In this document: positions 27,568-36,606 of the stretch, in pieces
Position numbering within the stretch: the stretch's first letter is position 1
Layout of the letters: every line of letters begins with the position of its first letter
Source of the DNA: Gammaproteobacteria bacterium
Lineage (GTDB): Bacteria; Pseudomonadota; Gammaproteobacteria; Pseudomonadales; Pseudohongiellaceae
NCBI GenBank assembly: GCA_002706685.1
Contig: PALV01000013.1
Location: 62,001-126,000 of the forward strand
DNA length: 64,000 nucleotides
Direction: 5' to 3'
Made by a program: the position numbers and the translations under genes
The notes under the pieces: generated by a model
Told to the model about the DNA's origin: nothing
What the model saw: the letters and a program-made list of their open reading frames with translations, nothing else
Database searches by the model: none

Positions 27568-28204
27568 TACCGAGCCGGATAGCCTCAAGGGTTGCTTCTG
27601 AGCGGTTGGATACACCAAGTTTGGCATAAATACTCTTGATGTATCCCTTCACGGTATCGGACGACAGCGCGAGCATCTGCGCGCTGTCATCCACGCTGTA
27701 ACCTTTGCCAATCAAGCAAAGCACATCCGTTTCTCGCGGCGTGAGTCTGGCATCCTGCAGCGCATCGCCTTTGCTGTTGAAGTGCTGAATCAGTCGCTGT
27801 GAAGAGGCTGGCGACAGTGGCGGTTGATTCTTCTTGATGCCCTGCAGATAGCTGACAATCCGGGCTCGATCCTGATCCTTCAGGATATAGCCCCTGGCAC
27901 CTGCCTTGAGCGCAGAGAAAAGGTTTTTGTCGTCGTCATAGATCGTCGCCACCACGACATAGCAGGCACCAGACGCCTGCTGCAAAGCCCGTACGACATC
28001 CATTCCACTGCCGTCAGGCAGGCCAAGATCCACCAGCGCCAGATCAAACTGTCCCGTCGAAACAAGCTCCATGGCGGATGCAAGGTTGGCCGCATCGACC
28101 ACCTGCAGCTCGGGAAATGCCGAATTGACGCACGAAACCAGCCAGGCCCGAGTCTCGGCATTGTCTTCAACTACCAGTGCGCGGGCGTGTTCTGACGACC
28201 ACAT
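27551..28204 (-). CDS. NarL/LuxR-type response regulator
   Basis: The 217-residue regulator has a receiver domain (about 8-125; acidic pair in VVEDN, phospho-acceptor Asp59 in [11 protein letters not shown], Lys109 in YILKD) and a LuxR-type helix-turn-helix (about 150-212; [20 protein letters not shown], then [20 protein letters not shown]). It would bind DNA as a dimer when phosphorylated. The AAGGAA site supports the start. It is divergent, 165 bp away, from a HisKA_3 kinase that is the obvious partner. The stop lies inside the end of rhlE. Confidence 0.93.
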   Translation of the reverse strand: MWSSEHARALVVEDNAETRAWLVSCVNSAFPELQVVDAANLASAMELVSTGQFDLALVDLGLPDGSGMDVVRALQQASGACYVVVATIYDDDKNLFSALKAGARGYILKDQDRARIVSYLQGIKKNQPPLSPASSQRLIQHFNSKGDALQDARLTPRETDVLCLIGKGYSVDDSAQMLALSSDTVKGYIKSIYAKLGVSNRSEATLEAIRLGIIDAD

Positions 28205-28369
28205 GTTGCGTTTTCCTTGGTCTCAAGCATTGCTTTTCCGTGCCGACTGTAGACAATGACCTGACGGTTGTATACCCCACAATGAGGGGGACGCAAACAG
28301 ATACCTTGAATACCTGCGGCGCACCTCGCAGCGTCCAGACCAAAACCGGCTACCAGGATTCACTGACAC

Positions 28370-30235
28370 GTGTTGAGAATCGCGACTTTTTGGGTGTTGT
28401 TGCTAGCGGCCGCTGCCGGTTGGCCACAGACAGATGATATCACTGAACTGGAAAGTGCCAGCCAGCTGGTGTTCTCCGGCGCTGGGCTGCCACCGGTCAG
28501 TGCCGACTGGCAGCCGACCCGACTGCCATTCAGGGGCATTGATGTCGAGCCTGATGTTTGGCAACAGGCGGTAGAGGAAGGTGCCATCTGGCTGCGTTTC
28601 CGGATCGAACGACCGACACAAAGCCCCAACATCAGCCTGCTATTGTGGCGATACAATCATTCTTTAACTGTATATTTCAATCGAGTTGAAATAGCTGGCA
28701 ATGCCTATCGCGAAGGCAGGCTTACAACAGCATGGAACCGGCCTCTACTTGCCAACATTGACGATGACCAGTGGCTGCCGGGAGCCAACGAGGTTTTGAT
28801 CCGCTTGAATGTTTCGGAATGGGGCGGCTTGCTGGCACCGCCTCTGTTGGGTAATAAAGCCGAGCTACAGCAGATTCAGGAACAGCGCCTGTTTCAACAG
28901 GTCGATATCAACCGCATATTGCTGGCGTTTGCTTTCTCGATGGGGTTGTTTACTCTGGGCCTGTGGGTGATACGCCGGTCTGATACGGTTTACCTGTGGT
29001 TTAGCGGCATATGTTTTGCCTGGGCAACTGGCGCTGCTCATACCGTGATTCTCTACAATCCGCTTAGCTATGACATCTGGCTGCCGGTTGTGCATTCGGC
29101 CATGGACCTGACCATCTTTTTCCTCTATGGCTTTATTGGAAGACTTGCGCGTGCCAGACGACCTGCTCGTGAACGCCTGTTTTTCGCATGGACATTGGCA
29201 GCCTGTATTGCGCATGCTCTGATGCCAGCGCAGCTGTTCTGGTACAGCGCTTACCTGGCGCACCTGGTCGGTGTGACAGTACTGCTCATTTTGATCGGAC
29301 GTGTCTCAGTTATTGCGTGGCGCCGGCGCGAGCCAGAGGCGGTCATCCTGTCTGTCGCCATCGTTGGCCAGATAATGCTCTTTCTCACCAATGCCTTTCA
29401 GATGTTTTTTGAGGGCGGCTCCGGCTGGGATGGGACATTGGTCTACGCGCACTTCGGCATACCAGTGCTGTTATTGATCTTTGCCGCAGTGTTGTTACAT
29501 CGGTTCACACAGGCACTGAAGGTTGCGGAATCTTTGAATCGTGAACTCGAAAATAAAGTCGAAGTCAGTCGTCAGATAATCGCCAAGAGTTTTGAAGAGC
29601 GCAGGTTGCTGGAGATGAAGCAGGCAACCGAACAGGAGCGCCAGAAAATCTATCGTGACCTTCACGATGATGTCGGCTCCCGTCTGCTGTCAATGATCCA
29701 TGCCAGCGACGATCAAAAAGTAGGCAACATGGCACGATCCACTCTGGAAAGCCTTCGCCAGGCGGTTTCCAGAGCGAACACTCCTGATCAACTGCTGGAG
29801 GACATGCTGCATGACATCAACGAGGAGTCAGCGCTCCGATTGCAGGGTGCCGGGCACCTCGTTGACTGGCACCAACCAAACCTGATGCCGGCGCTCATGC
29901 TGCCATCGCTGGTGGCATTCAATATCAATCGCATCATGAAGGAACTGGTCAGCAATATTATTCGTCATGCCCAGGCACATGCTGTGAAAATCGATATTGA
30001 TATATCCGATGACTCACTGGTTATCAGTATCACGGATGATGGCGTTGGATTTGGCGCCAACAACATGACGTCACGCAGTGAGGGCAATGGCCTGAGTAAC
30101 CTGCGCGCCAGGGCAGTCGAAATCGACGCGCAGATCGACTGGCAGAGCACGCCACACGGCACCCGGACGCGACTGGTGCTGCATGAGCTGAGTCAGCTTA
30201 TGGACAAAAGTATGCCTGAGTCCCCACCGCTTTGA
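28370..30235 (+). CDS. 7TM-DISM sensor histidine kinase (HisKA_3)
   Basis: The 621-residue kinase begins with a short signal peptide, then a periplasmic beta-sandwich of the 7TMR-DISMED2 type (about 30-165; GAIWLRFRIERP, SLTVYFNRVEI). Seven membrane helices follow (about 185-385). After a coiled coil (about 395-420) comes the dimerisation helix RQKIYRDLHDDVGSRLL with His432, and an ATPase domain with ELVSNIIRHAQA and ITDDGVGFG plus EGNGLSNLRARA. This is the architecture of kinases that pair with NarL-type regulators, as here. DISM sensors usually detect carbohydrates or other small ligands. Translation starts at GTG 28370 behind AGGA. The 3' end overlaps the convergent dehydrogenase gene by 38 bp. 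Confidence 0.9.
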   Translation: MLRIATFWVLLLAAAAGWPQTDDITELESASQLVFSGAGLPPVSADWQPTRLPFRGIDVEPDVWQQAVEEGAIWLRFRIERPTQSPNISLLLWRYNHSLTVYFNRVEIAGNAYREGRLTTAWNRPLLANIDDDQWLPGANEVLIRLNVSEWGGLLAPPLLGNKAELQQIQEQRLFQQVDINRILLAFAFSMGLFTLGLWVIRRSDTVYLWFSGICFAWATGAAHTVILYNPLSYDIWLPVVHSAMDLTIFFLYGFIGRLARARRPARERLFFAWTLAACIAHALMPAQLFWYSAYLAHLVGVTVLLILIGRVSVIAWRRREPEAVILSVAIVGQIMLFLTNAFQMFFEGGSGWDGTLVYAHFGIPVLLLIFAAVLLHRFTQALKVAESLNRELENKVEVSRQIIAKSFEERRLLEMKQATEQERQKIYRDLHDDVGSRLLSMIHASDDQKVGNMARSTLESLRQAVSRANTPDQLLEDMLHDINEESALRLQGAGHLVDWHQPNLMPALMLPSLVAFNINRIMKELVSNIIRHAQAHAVKIDIDISDDSLVISITDDGVGFGANNMTSRSEGNGLSNLRARAVEIDAQIDWQSTPHGTRTRLVLHELSQLMDKSMPESPPL

Positions 30236-31469
30236 TGGCATCAACAAGCCGCTCCAGACCCAGAACATACGCCGCAGTACGCAGGGTAATTTTCTTGGAT
30301 TCAGCGAGATCCCAAACCGCCTGACTCTCGGTCTCCATCATCGGTTTCAAGCGGTCGTATACTTCCTGCTCGGTCCAGTAATAGCCTTGCTTGTTCTGTA
30401 CCCATTCAAAATATGACACAGTAACACCGCCCGCGTTAGCCAAAATATCCGGCACGACTATTACATCATTTTTCTGCAAAATCTCATCGGCATCCGAGGT
30501 CACAGGCCCGTTTGCCAGCTCCAGAATCACGCGGGCCTTGATTGCCGAAGCATTGTCACGGGTAATCTGGGACTCGAGCGCCGCAGGTATGATCAGGTCA
30601 CAGTCACACGCGAACATCTCATCGCGCTCAATCGACTCAATCTTGCCACCGCCGCAAGATTTGTCGTAGTCACGAACCGATCCTTTCTTGCGTTTGCGCT
30701 CGGCCAGCGCGACCGGGTCCAGTCCCTCTTTGCAATAGATACCGCCCGACGAATCTGATACTGCCACAATTTTCCAGCCGTCTTTATGAAGCATCTCCGC
30801 CATCGTGGCCCCAGCATTTCCGAAACCCTGGATCACAACCCGCTTTTCGCACTTGTCGAGATCGAGGGATTTCAAAAGCTGCTGCAGCACGTAGAAACCA
30901 CCAAGAGCCGTTGCGATGCTGCGTCCCTGAGAGCCGCCTATGGCCAGAGGTTTGCCAGTAATCACCCCGGGCACATGCTGCCCCACCAGCGAGCAGTACT
31001 CATCCATCATCCAGCCCATGACCATGGGGTTGGTATACATATCAGGAGCCGGGATATCCCGGTCCGGTCCGATAAGACCCGCGAAGGCATGTACATAGGC
31101 GCGTGACAGGCGTTCCAGCTCGGCCTTGGAAAGCTCCCGGGTATCCACTTTAACTGCGCCCTTGGCACCACCATAAGGGACACCGATTACGGCACATTTG
31201 AATGTCATCCAGAACGCCAGACTCACTACCTCGTCCATGTTGGCATCAGGATGAAACCTGATACCGCCCTTGGTTGGCCCCCGCGAGCCGTCGTAACGAC
31301 AGCGCCAGGCCTGGAAGGAGCGGCGGGCGCCATTATCCATACGAATGGTAAGACGTGAACTGAGGACTTCTGCCGGGAACTGCAGGATGTCCAGGATCTC
31401 GTCTGGAACTTCGGTGTACTTGGCTGCTTTGTGAAGTTGACTGATAGCTCCTTGCAATGTCTCAGACAT
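30198..31469 (-). CDS. Glutamate dehydrogenase (Glu/Leu/Phe/Val family)
   Basis: The 423-residue enzyme has the N-terminal substrate domain with GPTKGGIRFHP, Lys91 (MTFKCAV) and catalytic Lys103 in VPYGGAKGAV, plus PAPDMYTNP. The Rossmann domain shows VIQGFGNAGATMAE. It ends ALGLERL-like (VLGLERLVDAI). It interconverts glutamate with 2-oxoglutarate and ammonium in the cytosol. Length and motifs fit the NAD-type hexameric class better than the 450-residue NADP class, although cofactor use cannot be proven. GGGGAAA before the ATG at 31469 fixes the start. It is divergent from the REC-EAL-GGDEF gene, with a dyad in the gap. Confidence 0.9.
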   Translation of the reverse strand: MSETLQGAISQLHKAAKYTEVPDEILDILQFPAEVLSSRLTIRMDNGARRSFQAWRCRYDGSRGPTKGGIRFHPDANMDEVVSLAFWMTFKCAVIGVPYGGAKGAVKVDTRELSKAELERLSRAYVHAFAGLIGPDRDIPAPDMYTNPMVMGWMMDEYCSLVGQHVPGVITGKPLAIGGSQGRSIATALGGFYVLQQLLKSLDLDKCEKRVVIQGFGNAGATMAEMLHKDGWKIVAVSDSSGGIYCKEGLDPVALAERKRKKGSVRDYDKSCGGGKIESIERDEMFACDCDLIIPAALESQITRDNASAIKARVILELANGPVTSDADEILQKNDVIVVPDILANAGGVTVSYFEWVQNKQGYYWTEQEVYDRLKPMMETESQAVWDLAESKKITLRTAAYVLGLERLVDAIKAVGTQAYFCP

Positions 31470-31507
31470 ACTTGTTTCCCCTTCAGCTGTAGTGAAATTG
31501 CGAACCA

Positions 31508-31527
31508 CGTCTCACTATTGTGAGACG
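31508..31527. promoter_or_regulatory. Perfect 20-bp inverted repeat between divergent genes
   Basis: CGTCTCAC and GTGAGACG form perfect 8-bp arms around the 4-base centre TATT. The site is 39 bp upstream of the glutamate dehydrogenase start and about 77 bp before the chosen start of the c-di-GMP gene. It has the size and symmetry of a dimeric repressor operator. It could instead form a hairpin in the dehydrogenase leader RNA. A TACAAT at 31554-31559 may be a -10 for the plus-strand gene. Confidence 0.5.
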
Positions 31528-31603
31528 ATTTACTATCTGTGTTAACGTGCTGCTACAATGATTGGATCATAATAAATTCCGTGCAAGTACAGCGGCCTCT
31601 ACG

Positions 31604-33769
31604 ATGTTGCCTACCACACCTGCCGAAAAACCCGAACGCCTGTTGATTCTCGACGATGATGCGCTGACCGGGCAAACCATTCTCAATATGGCTCGCATTG
31701 CAGGTATTGAGGCGCAATTCACGGACATGCCCGATGAGTTTTTCAGGCTGGTGCAGAGCTGGCAGCCTGACTTCATCGCTATAGACCTCATCATGCCACG
31801 AATGGATGGCGTGCAGGTGCTTATCGAACTGGCAAAACTCGACTGTGAGGCTGGGATCATCATCTCCAGCGGTGTGGGTGGACGCGTACTTGACGCCGCA
31901 GCCCGCTCGGCAAGCGAACACGGACTCAAGTTACTGGGCGTGCTGGCCAAACCATTCTCACCGGCCAAGCTGAGGGGAATTTTGCGACGGAACTTGCCAG
32001 CCGCATCTGCTGACGCTGCACCTGTCCAACAAACCGAGAAGGCGCCATATATTCCTAGCAAAGAGGAGCTGATGCTTGCCTTGCAAAACAGGGAAATCCA
32101 CGTCGCCTATCAACCCAAGATCAATTGCCGAACCCGTCTGCTGGCAGGCTTTGAAGCTCTCGCGAGATGGCGCCACGCTGAGCATGGACTGATCCCACCC
32201 GACACATTCATTCCCCTGGCGGAGGAGAGCGGTCTGATCGATCCGCTAACCGAGTATGTCGTTGCCGAGGCGCTCAGCTGGCTGGCTGCTTTGCCCGACC
32301 AGTTTTTTGTGCTCCCCGAGCACCAGTACCTGGTGCGCAGACTGAACGAGGTTTCTCTGGCAATCAACATTTCCAATCGATCGCTGAGCAACCTTAACCT
32401 GTTCGAAACTCTTGAAGATCTATGTTACGCGACAGGAATTGCGCCGCAGCGGCTGATATTCGAATTGACCGAGAGCTGCGCGACAGAAGACCCGGTGACG
32501 GCGCTTGATGTTTTAACTCGCCTGCGCATGAAAGGGTTTCAATTATCGATTGACGATTTCGGTACTGGCTACTCCTCCATGGTACAGCTGGCACGGTTAC
32601 CTTTTTCCGAGATCAAAATTGACAGATCTTTTGTGACCACTCTCTCGAAATACAAAGAGTCACGAACCGTTGTCAAAGCCATCATCGACCTTGGGCACGG
32701 TCTGGGTCTTTATACTGCAGCCGAGGGCATCGAGAGTTTCGAAACACTGGAATATCTGCGCAGCATCGGCTGCGATCTTGCGCAGGGATATGCCATCAAG
32801 GAACCGCTGGACGCCCAGGGCATACATGAATGGTTAAGAAGCCAGCACAGGGATGACGAACAACACCGACTCAGAGTGCTTCACAGCCTGGGGCTGCTTG
32901 ACACTCCAACTGATGAACGCTTTGACCGCATAACCCGTCTGGCGACTCGTCTGTTCAATGTTCCTGTCGGCCTGTTCAGCCTGGTAGACGAGAACCGGCA
33001 GTGGTTTAAATCCCACACCGGCACTGACGTGCGGGAGACCCCGCGCGAATACTCCTTTTGCAGTCATGCCATTCAGAATGATCAGGTCATGGTGGTCGAA
33101 GACACCTGGCTTGATACCCGGTTTCAGAATAATCCCCTGGTTACCGGAACACCGCATATACGCTTCTACGCAGGAAGCCCGGTCCGCGCAGGCATGGGCA
33201 GTCGGCTTGGCACACTGTGTCTGATTGCTGAACAGCCTAGAACGCTCGATGACGACGGTCGCATGCTGCTCAAGAATATGAGCGTGATGATAGAGAGTGA
33301 ATTGGCAGGAGACTATCTGGCTCATATAGACCCGATGACGCGCCTGCTCAACCGCCGCGGATTCGATGCGCGCTGTGACGATGTGATCAACATATGCAAA
33401 CGATCTGGCCTGCGTGCCTGCCTATTCCTTATTGATCTGATCGATCTGAAGCGGTTTAATCAGGAGCATGGACCGGCGGCAGGCGACCGTGCTCTGCGCG
33501 AATTCGGCCAATTGCTTGGCAGGGTTTTCCGGGGTTCGGATCTGAGCGCGCGCTACGGCGATGATGATTTTGTTGTCTTACTGATTGATACTGCACCACC
33601 CGGCCCGGAGAAGGTTCTGAGTCGCTTCCATCACGCGGCGCAAAGCCTCTATCATCGCATCCCGATTCGTTATCAGGTCGGATGGACAATGCTGGAGCCA
33701 GACGACAACATGCAACAGGTGGTCGCACGCGCGAGTCAACGTATGCATGCCCACAACGAAGCAGTCTGA
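31604..33769 (+). CDS. REC-EAL-GAF-GGDEF cyclic-di-GMP signalling protein
   Basis: The 721-residue cytosolic protein has a receiver domain (about 10-125; Asp61 in IDLIMPR), an EAL domain (about 150-395), a GAF domain (about 410-550) and a GGDEF domain (about 555-715). The EAL catalytic set is intact: EALARW, NISN, ELTES, DDFGTGYSS, KIDRSF and AEGIES. The GGDEF signature is replaced by GDDDF (652-656), but an RxxD inhibitory site (RGSD) sits five residues before it. It is therefore probably a phosphodiesterase whose cyclase domain is inactive or only senses GTP or c-di-GMP. I chose ATG 31604; the longer frame uses a TTG at 31562. Confidence 0.88.
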   Translation: MLPTTPAEKPERLLILDDDALTGQTILNMARIAGIEAQFTDMPDEFFRLVQSWQPDFIAIDLIMPRMDGVQVLIELAKLDCEAGIIISSGVGGRVLDAAARSASEHGLKLLGVLAKPFSPAKLRGILRRNLPAASADAAPVQQTEKAPYIPSKEELMLALQNREIHVAYQPKINCRTRLLAGFEALARWRHAEHGLIPPDTFIPLAEESGLIDPLTEYVVAEALSWLAALPDQFFVLPEHQYLVRRLNEVSLAINISNRSLSNLNLFETLEDLCYATGIAPQRLIFELTESCATEDPVTALDVLTRLRMKGFQLSIDDFGTGYSSMVQLARLPFSEIKIDRSFVTTLSKYKESRTVVKAIIDLGHGLGLYTAAEGIESFETLEYLRSIGCDLAQGYAIKEPLDAQGIHEWLRSQHRDDEQHRLRVLHSLGLLDTPTDERFDRITRLATRLFNVPVGLFSLVDENRQWFKSHTGTDVRETPREYSFCSHAIQNDQVMVVEDTWLDTRFQNNPLVTGTPHIRFYAGSPVRAGMGSRLGTLCLIAEQPRTLDDDGRMLLKNMSVMIESELAGDYLAHIDPMTRLLNRRGFDARCDDVINICKRSGLRACLFLIDLIDLKRFNQEHGPAAGDRALREFGQLLGRVFRGSDLSARYGDDDFVVLLIDTAPPGPEKVLSRFHHAAQSLYHRIPIRYQVGWTMLEPDDNMQQVVARASQRMHAHNEAV

Positions 33770-33859
33770 CACTGACACATCTGGTTTCGACGCCATTGCT
33801 GTGCCAAACTCAGAATCACAAAAATACAAGCTATCAGCGACATAAACAGGTCAGCCATC

Positions 33860-34480
33860 ATGATGAAACTTTACGAAACCCGCGTTGCACCCAATCCCCG
33901 CCGAGTGCGGATTTTTCTGGCAGAAAAAGGTCTGCTTGATCAGGTCGAATTGATCGAAGTGGATCTGCAGAAGGGTGACAACCTGACCCGCGAATACGCC
34001 GCTCGCAATCCATTAAAAAAAGTTCCGGTGCTGGAACTGGAGGACGGTACCTGTATCGCAGAAACGATGGCCATCTGCCGCTACGTCGAGGAAGCATTCC
34101 CCGATACGCCCAGGCTTTTGGGTACAACGGCTCTGGAAAAAGCACATGTAGAGCAGTGGCTACGCTGGATCGACTTCTACTTCATGATGCCTACCGGGAT
34201 GGCGTTTCAGCATACGACTGGCTTCTTCAAGGATCGCATGACGCCGTACCCTGAATGGGGTGAAGAATGCAAGCGCCAGGCAGCGCGCTTTTTTGATTTC
34301 CTTGACAGGTCACTGAGCGACTCTCGATATCTTTGCGGCGATGAGTTTACAGCGGCCGACATCAATGCGCTGTGTGCGCTGGACTTCAACAAAGCGATTC
34401 AGCAGCGTATAACTCCAGAGCAGCAGAACCTGCGCGCCTGGCATGAACGTCTGTATGAACGCCCATCTGTATCAGCATGA
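33860..34480 (+). CDS. Glutathione S-transferase family protein
   Basis: The 206-residue protein has an N-terminal thioredoxin-like domain (MKLYETRVAPNPRRVRIFL, then NPLKKVPVLELEDG and the glutathione-contacting ETMAICRYVEE) and an all-helical C-terminal domain (about 90-206; SRYLCGDEFTAADINALCAL). Asn12 with the preceding Ala-Pro lies where beta-class and related GSTs place their catalytic residue. It is cytosolic and the substrate is unknown. Starts at 33860 or 33863 are both possible, behind AGGT. It converges with the unknown membrane protein gene. Confidence 0.88.
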   Translation: MMKLYETRVAPNPRRVRIFLAEKGLLDQVELIEVDLQKGDNLTREYAARNPLKKVPVLELEDGTCIAETMAICRYVEEAFPDTPRLLGTTALEKAHVEQWLRWIDFYFMMPTGMAFQHTTGFFKDRMTPYPEWGEECKRQAARFFDFLDRSLSDSRYLCGDEFTAADINALCALDFNKAIQQRITPEQQNLRAWHERLYERPSVSA

Positions 34481-34497
34481 GTGTCAGTCGAAGACGC

Positions 34498-34526
34498 AGT
34501 GAGAGTTAGCAGCGATAACGCTCACT
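34498..34526. terminator. Hairpin between convergent genes, no U-tract
   Basis: Arms of 11 bases (AGTGAGAGTTA and TAACGCTCACT) pair with one mismatch around a 7-base loop. The structure lies between the glutathione transferase stop and the stop of the minus-strand gene, overlapping the latter. There is no T-run on either side, so it may stop transcription poorly or protect 3' ends instead. Confidence 0.35.
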
Positions 34527-36507
34527 CGTCGCCGACCAGACGACGCGCCAGTACAAGGCTGCGATACCATCGGCGATGTGCATTGGGCACCGCGGTAGGT
34601 CGCACCGTCAGCAGGCTTTGTGAAGGCGGATTGTCGGTCTGTTGGTACTGAACCAGGATATCCAGCACTGATTCACGTGCACCATAGGTTTCATAAAGAA
34701 ACCTGCGCGCTTCATCGCTGAGACTGACGCGGTAGTGGCGTACCAATGCAACGGCCAGGTATTCAGCCGCCTGACTCATATCCTCTTCAACATCCTGAGC
34801 CATGGACTCACCCAGAAGCTTTTTATCCTGAGCGCTCATCCCTGGCTCCAGCCCACCCAGATAAGAAGCAAGAGTCGCACTGATGCCACGCTGAACTTCC
34901 GGATACGAAAGATGGATGTGTGGTTCAAGAGCAAGAGCAACTTCGATTGCAAGCTGACGTGCTGAATCGAATGTAAGTGGGTTGTCCCGCTCCGCCCGGC
35001 GTTTAAACAGTCCCTTGGTTTCGTGTGACTCCAGGTGCTGATGACGCATGTAACGCACCAGGTGCTGACAGACCTCCTTGCGCTCTTCGTCATCCAGTCG
35101 AATTACTTTCTCCAGAATATGCACACCGCGACCGCGCGGCCCAATACGCAGCTCAGCGGTATCCAGCTCGACCGAATCCAGCATACGGTTCCAATCTTCC
35201 GCTGCAAGCAGAAATTCAGCGTGCAGCTCACCGATCCGACGAAACGAGTCATTTGCGTTGCGATACAGTCTCAATGCGGCAGTCATGATCTCTGCGTACT
35301 CACGCAATTGCGCACGGTACTCGACCTGACCATCATTCACCTTCTCGACCAGCAGCTTCATGGTATCGGCAAGGTCATCCAGCGCCGCTATTACGCGATC
35401 CGTAAGCAGGTTTGCTGCAACTCCTTCGGGGACGTCCTCATATTTCATGACGTCAACCTCAACCAGCCAGGAAGCCAGGCTCCGAATACGATTACTGCCG
35501 GCCGCCTGCGCGATACGGTATCGACTTCGCTTGCGCTCCATTCGGTCAAGCGCCGCGGCCAGCCGCCAGCGGCCTCGGTAATCGAATATCAGCGTGGGTA
35601 TCTCGCGACCATTGATCAGCTCGAATGCCAGCACCAGCATCGACTCCACGTCCTGCATGGTAATCAACAGCAGATTATCCTGTTCGATTGCAGCCAGGAC
35701 CCTGGCGATGAAATGCTCAGTGCGTGGCACACCATGACGCAGCGTGGCAATATCACCATGGTATCGATGCCTGAGCACCTCCACCGCCTGCGGAAGTGTC
35801 GTGGACAGCTCCGTGATCAGAATATCGAACCGCTGATCCCAGTCACGATGAATATCGCGGATTCGCGAGAAAAGCCCGGCCCTGCGAAAATTGTCGATGT
35901 TCGCCAGCATCTGGCTGAAAGCCGGATCACTGGTCAGTTGTTCTGCCGCCATCGCCACACCACCAGGTGACAGATCTACGCGCTGCAGCAGCTGGATGGC
36001 TGCCTCTCGCTCACGTATCTCACCCTCATAGCTGGCCACTACCAGGTTTTTTACCGAGAGTATCAAGTCACCCAGTTTATCGATTGCCTCAACAACAGAG
36101 CGCTGTGCCTGCTCCGATCTGACGCCCCAGGTACTGTCATAGACAATCTTGGCAATCAGCGCGATAAGCCCGCTCAGAACCGTGAAGCTGACGAAATAGA
36201 TTAACTGCTGTCTGGACGGTGCCTGACCAAAGCCTATGTAGTAACCGCCGTAAAGTCCCAGTGCAGTCACCGGACCTGCCGTCCAGGCCAGCCCCAGCAG
36301 GCTGCGGGAGATTCGCACCCGTCGTACACTACGGGCAATCTGATCCAGTTGCTCAGTATCTTCCCGATTCAGAGAGATACCCTGCTTTACCTGCTTTCTG
36401 CGCCAGGACCAGCGCAGCAGATTTGTAATTGATCGATTCAGCAAGTGATCACCCGATTTTCTGGTCTTGGTTCGTGTCGGCAGTATACATGAGCAACTCT
36501 GGTGCAT
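34522..36507 (-). CDS. Uncharacterised membrane-anchored protein
   Basis: I do not recognise this family. The product of about 660 residues has two adjacent membrane helices near residues 70-90 (LLGLAWTAGPVTALGLYGGYY) and 100-125 (LIYFVSFTVLSGLIALIAKIVYD). A very long, charged, mostly helical soluble region with no cysteine motifs follows, including DEERKEVCQHLVRYMRHQHL and AEYLAVALVRHYRVSLSDEA. The topology places the large part in the cytosol if both ends face inward. It could be a scaffold or mechanical sensor. The start is unsure: ATG 36507, or a TTG at 36444 that removes a poor-looking leader. It is divergent from a thioredoxin-like/CYTH gene pair. Confidence 0.6.
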   Translation of the reverse strand: MHQSCSCILPTRTKTRKSGDHLLNRSITNLLRWSWRRKQVKQGISLNREDTEQLDQIARSVRRVRISRSLLGLAWTAGPVTALGLYGGYYIGFGQAPSRQQLIYFVSFTVLSGLIALIAKIVYDSTWGVRSEQAQRSVVEAIDKLGDLILSVKNLVVASYEGEIREREAAIQLLQRVDLSPGGVAMAAEQLTSDPAFSQMLANIDNFRRAGLFSRIRDIHRDWDQRFDILITELSTTLPQAVEVLRHRYHGDIATLRHGVPRTEHFIARVLAAIEQDNLLLITMQDVESMLVLAFELINGREIPTLIFDYRGRWRLAAALDRMERKRSRYRIAQAAGSNRIRSLASWLVEVDVMKYEDVPEGVAANLLTDRVIAALDDLADTMKLLVEKVNDGQVEYRAQLREYAEIMTAALRLYRNANDSFRRIGELHAEFLLAAEDWNRMLDSVELDTAELRIGPRGRGVHILEKVIRLDDEERKEVCQHLVRYMRHQHLESHETKGLFKRRAERDNPLTFDSARQLAIEVALALEPHIHLSYPEVQRGISATLASYLGGLEPGMSAQDKKLLGESMAQDVEEDMSQAAEYLAVALVRHYRVSLSDEARRFLYETYGARESVLDILVQYQQTDNPPSQSLLTVRPTAVPNAHRRWYRSLVLARRLVGDE

Positions 36508-36549
36508 CGAACAATGCAATCGCCCTGATAAACCGACTTACTGTGTGGT

Positions 36550-36555
36550 TATAAT
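36550..36555 (+). promoter_or_regulatory. Candidate -10 element for the thioredoxin-like/CYTH operon
   Basis: A consensus TATAAT lies 52 bp before the ATG of the thioredoxin-like gene. A TG dinucleotide a few bases upstream may help; the -35 region (TGATAA at 36526-36531, 18-bp spacing) is weak. Confidence 0.4.
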
Positions 36556-36606
36556 GCAGTCCGTATTGAGTAACAACAAATCTTATGACTCTCAGGAGCC
36601 AGTTAC

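Noticed and set aside
35035..35970. 311-codon plus-strand frame inside the unknown membrane protein gene
   Set aside because: It has no ribosome site or domain. The minus-strand frame is twice as long with a consistent helical pattern and two membrane helices.
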